Source: CAZXCQ01 sp964639275 (lineage in GTDB: Bacteria; Desulfobacterota; DSM-4660; Desulfatiglandales; Desulfatiglandaceae). Taken from it: a stretch of DNA of 6,623 nucleotides. The stretch spans positions 1 through 6,623 of the forward strand of contig CAZXCQ010000320.1 in assembly GCA_964639275.1 (NCBI GenBank), written 5' to 3'. Shown here piece by piece: positions 5,792 to 6,623 of the stretch. Every line of letters starts with the position of its first letter. Position 1 is the stretch's first letter. Below the pieces are notes generated by a model, which was not told where the DNA came from, searched no databases, and saw nothing but the letters and a program-made list of their open reading frames with translations. The position numbers and the translations under genes were made by a program.

Positions 5792-6265
5792 GTGACAAAG
5801 AGGGTTATCGATCTAGTGGTGAACGGAGACGAATACGAGGTGGCCGTTCCATCCCACTGGACCCTGCTGGAGCTGCTCAGGGAAGAACTAGGGCTTACCG
5901 GCACCAAGGAAGCCTGCAACATGGGAGAGTGCGGCTCTTGTACGGTTTTGATGAATAATGTGCCGGTTCTATCCTGCCTGATTCTGGCTGTGGAAGCCCG
6001 GGGAAAAGAGATCCTTACCATAGAGGGATTAAAGGGGAAAAAGGGAGAGCTGCATCCGCTCCAAGAGGCGTTTCAAAACCAGGGTGCGGTTCAATGCGGA
6101 TTCTGCACCCCGGGTATGATTTTGGCAAGCAAGGCATTACTCGATGAGAACCCTCATCCTGACACGCTCGAAATAAAGAAAGCGCTCGCAGGTCACTACT
6201 GCCGATGCACAGGATACGCCAAGATCATTCAAGCCGTTGAGGCTGCCGCTTCATCCACACCGTGA
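5792..6265 (+). CDS. [2Fe-2S] subunit of the molybdenum hydroxylase (4-hydroxybenzoyl-CoA reductase gamma-like)
   Basis: The 157-residue length is normal for the small iron-sulfur subunit of this family. The N-terminal half is a plant-type ferredoxin fold with C42, C47, C50 and C62 in CNMGECGSC...SC, which binds the first [2Fe-2S] cluster. The C-terminal half is the four-helix domain with CGFC (102-105) and CRC (137-139), which binds the second cluster next to the molybdopterin. The intact TPGMI and HYCRCTGYAKI signatures show a functional protein. It shuttles electrons between the Mo centre of the large subunit and the FAD/[4Fe-4S] subunit in the cytoplasmic complex. It is the last gene of the operon. 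No gene for a cofactor maturation protein (XdhC/MocA type) follows within the window. Confidence 0.95.
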   Translation: MTKRVIDLVVNGDEYEVAVPSHWTLLELLREELGLTGTKEACNMGECGSCTVLMNNVPVLSCLILAVEARGKEILTIEGLKGKKGELHPLQEAFQNQGAVQCGFCTPGMILASKALLDENPHPDTLEIKKALAGHYCRCTGYAKIIQAVEAAASSTP

Positions 6266-6293
6266 GGGGTTTTATTTCCAGCAAGAGGCAATA

Positions 6294-6434
6294 TCAGGTC
6301 GTGGTGGAGATTAACTGTTTGCTTTCTTTTAGCCTCATTTTTTCATGGATATGGCACATCAATCCAAACTTGAATCCCTGGCAGAATGCCTCTCTAGTTT
6401 TGCGTATTTCTTTGATAACCTGGTCATCTTTCAT
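6294..6434 (-). CDS. small partner ORF of a VapC/PIN toxin gene (possible antitoxin)
   Basis: On the - strand a 46-residue frame reads MKDDQVIKEIRKTREAF and continues to a Lys/Glu/Met-rich end with stop TGA at 6294-6296. Its pattern (acidic start, V-I-x-E-I-R-x-x-R-E-A-F, an aromatic-rich middle, E-K-M-R-x-K-E) matches the small proteins that in many bacteria directly follow a PIN-domain toxin gene and typically read M-x-D-P-I-V-E-E-V-R-x-x-R-E. The decayed gene just upstream on the same strand is such a PIN gene, which supports the call. AGGTG lies six bases before the ATG at 6434; an ATG at 6440 and a GTG at 6443 are in frame and possible. The usual F-N-Y-D-L segment is altered here to F-K-F-G-L, and the C-terminal part looks eroded, so the protein may no longer work. 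The antitoxin role is inferred from position only. Confidence 0.5.
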   Translation of the reverse strand: MKDDQVIKEIRKTREAFCQGFKFGLMCHIHEKMRLKESKQLISTTT

Positions 6435-6449
6435 TTTCATCACCTGTTT

Positions 6450-6623
6450 CTTTAAAAGCTGTATAGGTGTTATGATTTCAGAACAAAGAGCCTTAATTTA
6501 CGATTTATGGTCTCTCTCCAATTCGACCAGAACCAATTCTGAAATATACAGTTCAAAGGAATCCCTTTTATCCCATATTCCGGAAAAAAATTGAATTAAT
6601 GTGTGATGTCAAGATGTTACGAA
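6450..6623 (-). pseudogene. decayed, internally deleted PIN-domain (VapC-family) toxin gene
   Basis: Read leftward from the window edge, one - strand frame gives IWDKRDSFELYISELVLVEL (6575 down to 6516), then a stop at 6498-6500, then IKALCSEIITPIQLL, then the small partner ORF with no stop between. The first piece matches the family stretch W-W-x-x-R-R-x-x-F-E-L-Y-x-S-E-L-V-L-x-E of VapC-type PIN ribonucleases, and the last matches their C-terminus (I-C-T-P-x-E-L-L). About 70-80 residues that should lie between, including the later acidic active-site positions, are missing. Upstream of the first piece the frame meets a stop (6609-6611). A run of seven A at 6584-6590 on the + strand may mark a frameshift, since R-N-I-L-T-S-H-I is readable in the neighbouring frame. 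The N-terminus lies beyond the window. The gene is clearly dead as a toxin if the family reading is right. Confidence 0.55.

Noticed and set aside
6262..6594. + strand open frame of 110 codons starting with a GTG that overlaps the stop of the [2Fe-2S] subunit gene
   Set aside because: The translation is hydrophobic but resembles nothing and has no ribosome binding site. The opposite strand gives recognisable PIN-toxin and partner segments in a different frame, so this is an antisense shadow.

Overview
The window looks like chromosomal DNA of an anaerobic, moderate-GC bacterium, most likely a sulfate-reducing or syntrophic Desulfobacterota (former Deltaproteobacteria). That placement is inferred from gene content and protein style, because no rRNA or other marker is present. 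The centre is a complete three-gene operon on the + strand (2382-6265) for a molybdenum hydroxylase of the xanthine dehydrogenase family: molybdopterin-binding large subunit, FAD subunit and [2Fe-2S] subunit. The FAD subunit carries a cysteine-rich loop of the kind that holds an extra [4Fe-4S] cluster in 4-hydroxybenzoyl-CoA reductase (HcrB). The enzyme is therefore best read as an HcrABC-like aromatic acyl-CoA reductase or a close relative, with the substrate unproven.

Left of the operon, on the - strand, lie a universal stress protein (1355-1801) and a small ferredoxin (915-1133). The ferredoxin lacks the second cysteine of its cluster motif, so it probably binds [3Fe-4S]; it is a possible electron partner for the reductase. 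Further left, on the + strand, is a small four-helix membrane protein of unknown function (226-621).

The spaces between intact genes hold four eroded gene fragments: a uspA-like scrap (79-150, -); the C-terminal DnaA-like domain of a REP-associated/IS200-type transposase (624-866, +); a scrap of a second molybdenum hydroxylase large subunit with the GGAFGAK motif and a stop codon (1940-2053, +); and, after the operon, an internally deleted PIN-domain (VapC-type) toxin gene followed by its small partner ORF (6294-6623, -). Two of the four resemble intact genes in the same window, which suggests past duplication and decay around a retained operon.

The stretch 1829-2381 separates the divergent uspA and hydroxylase units and must hold both promoters. 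Apart from the hydroxylase scrap, one inverted repeat and one stem-loop, nothing in it is recognisable. No CRISPR array, tRNA, rRNA or intact insertion sequence was seen.
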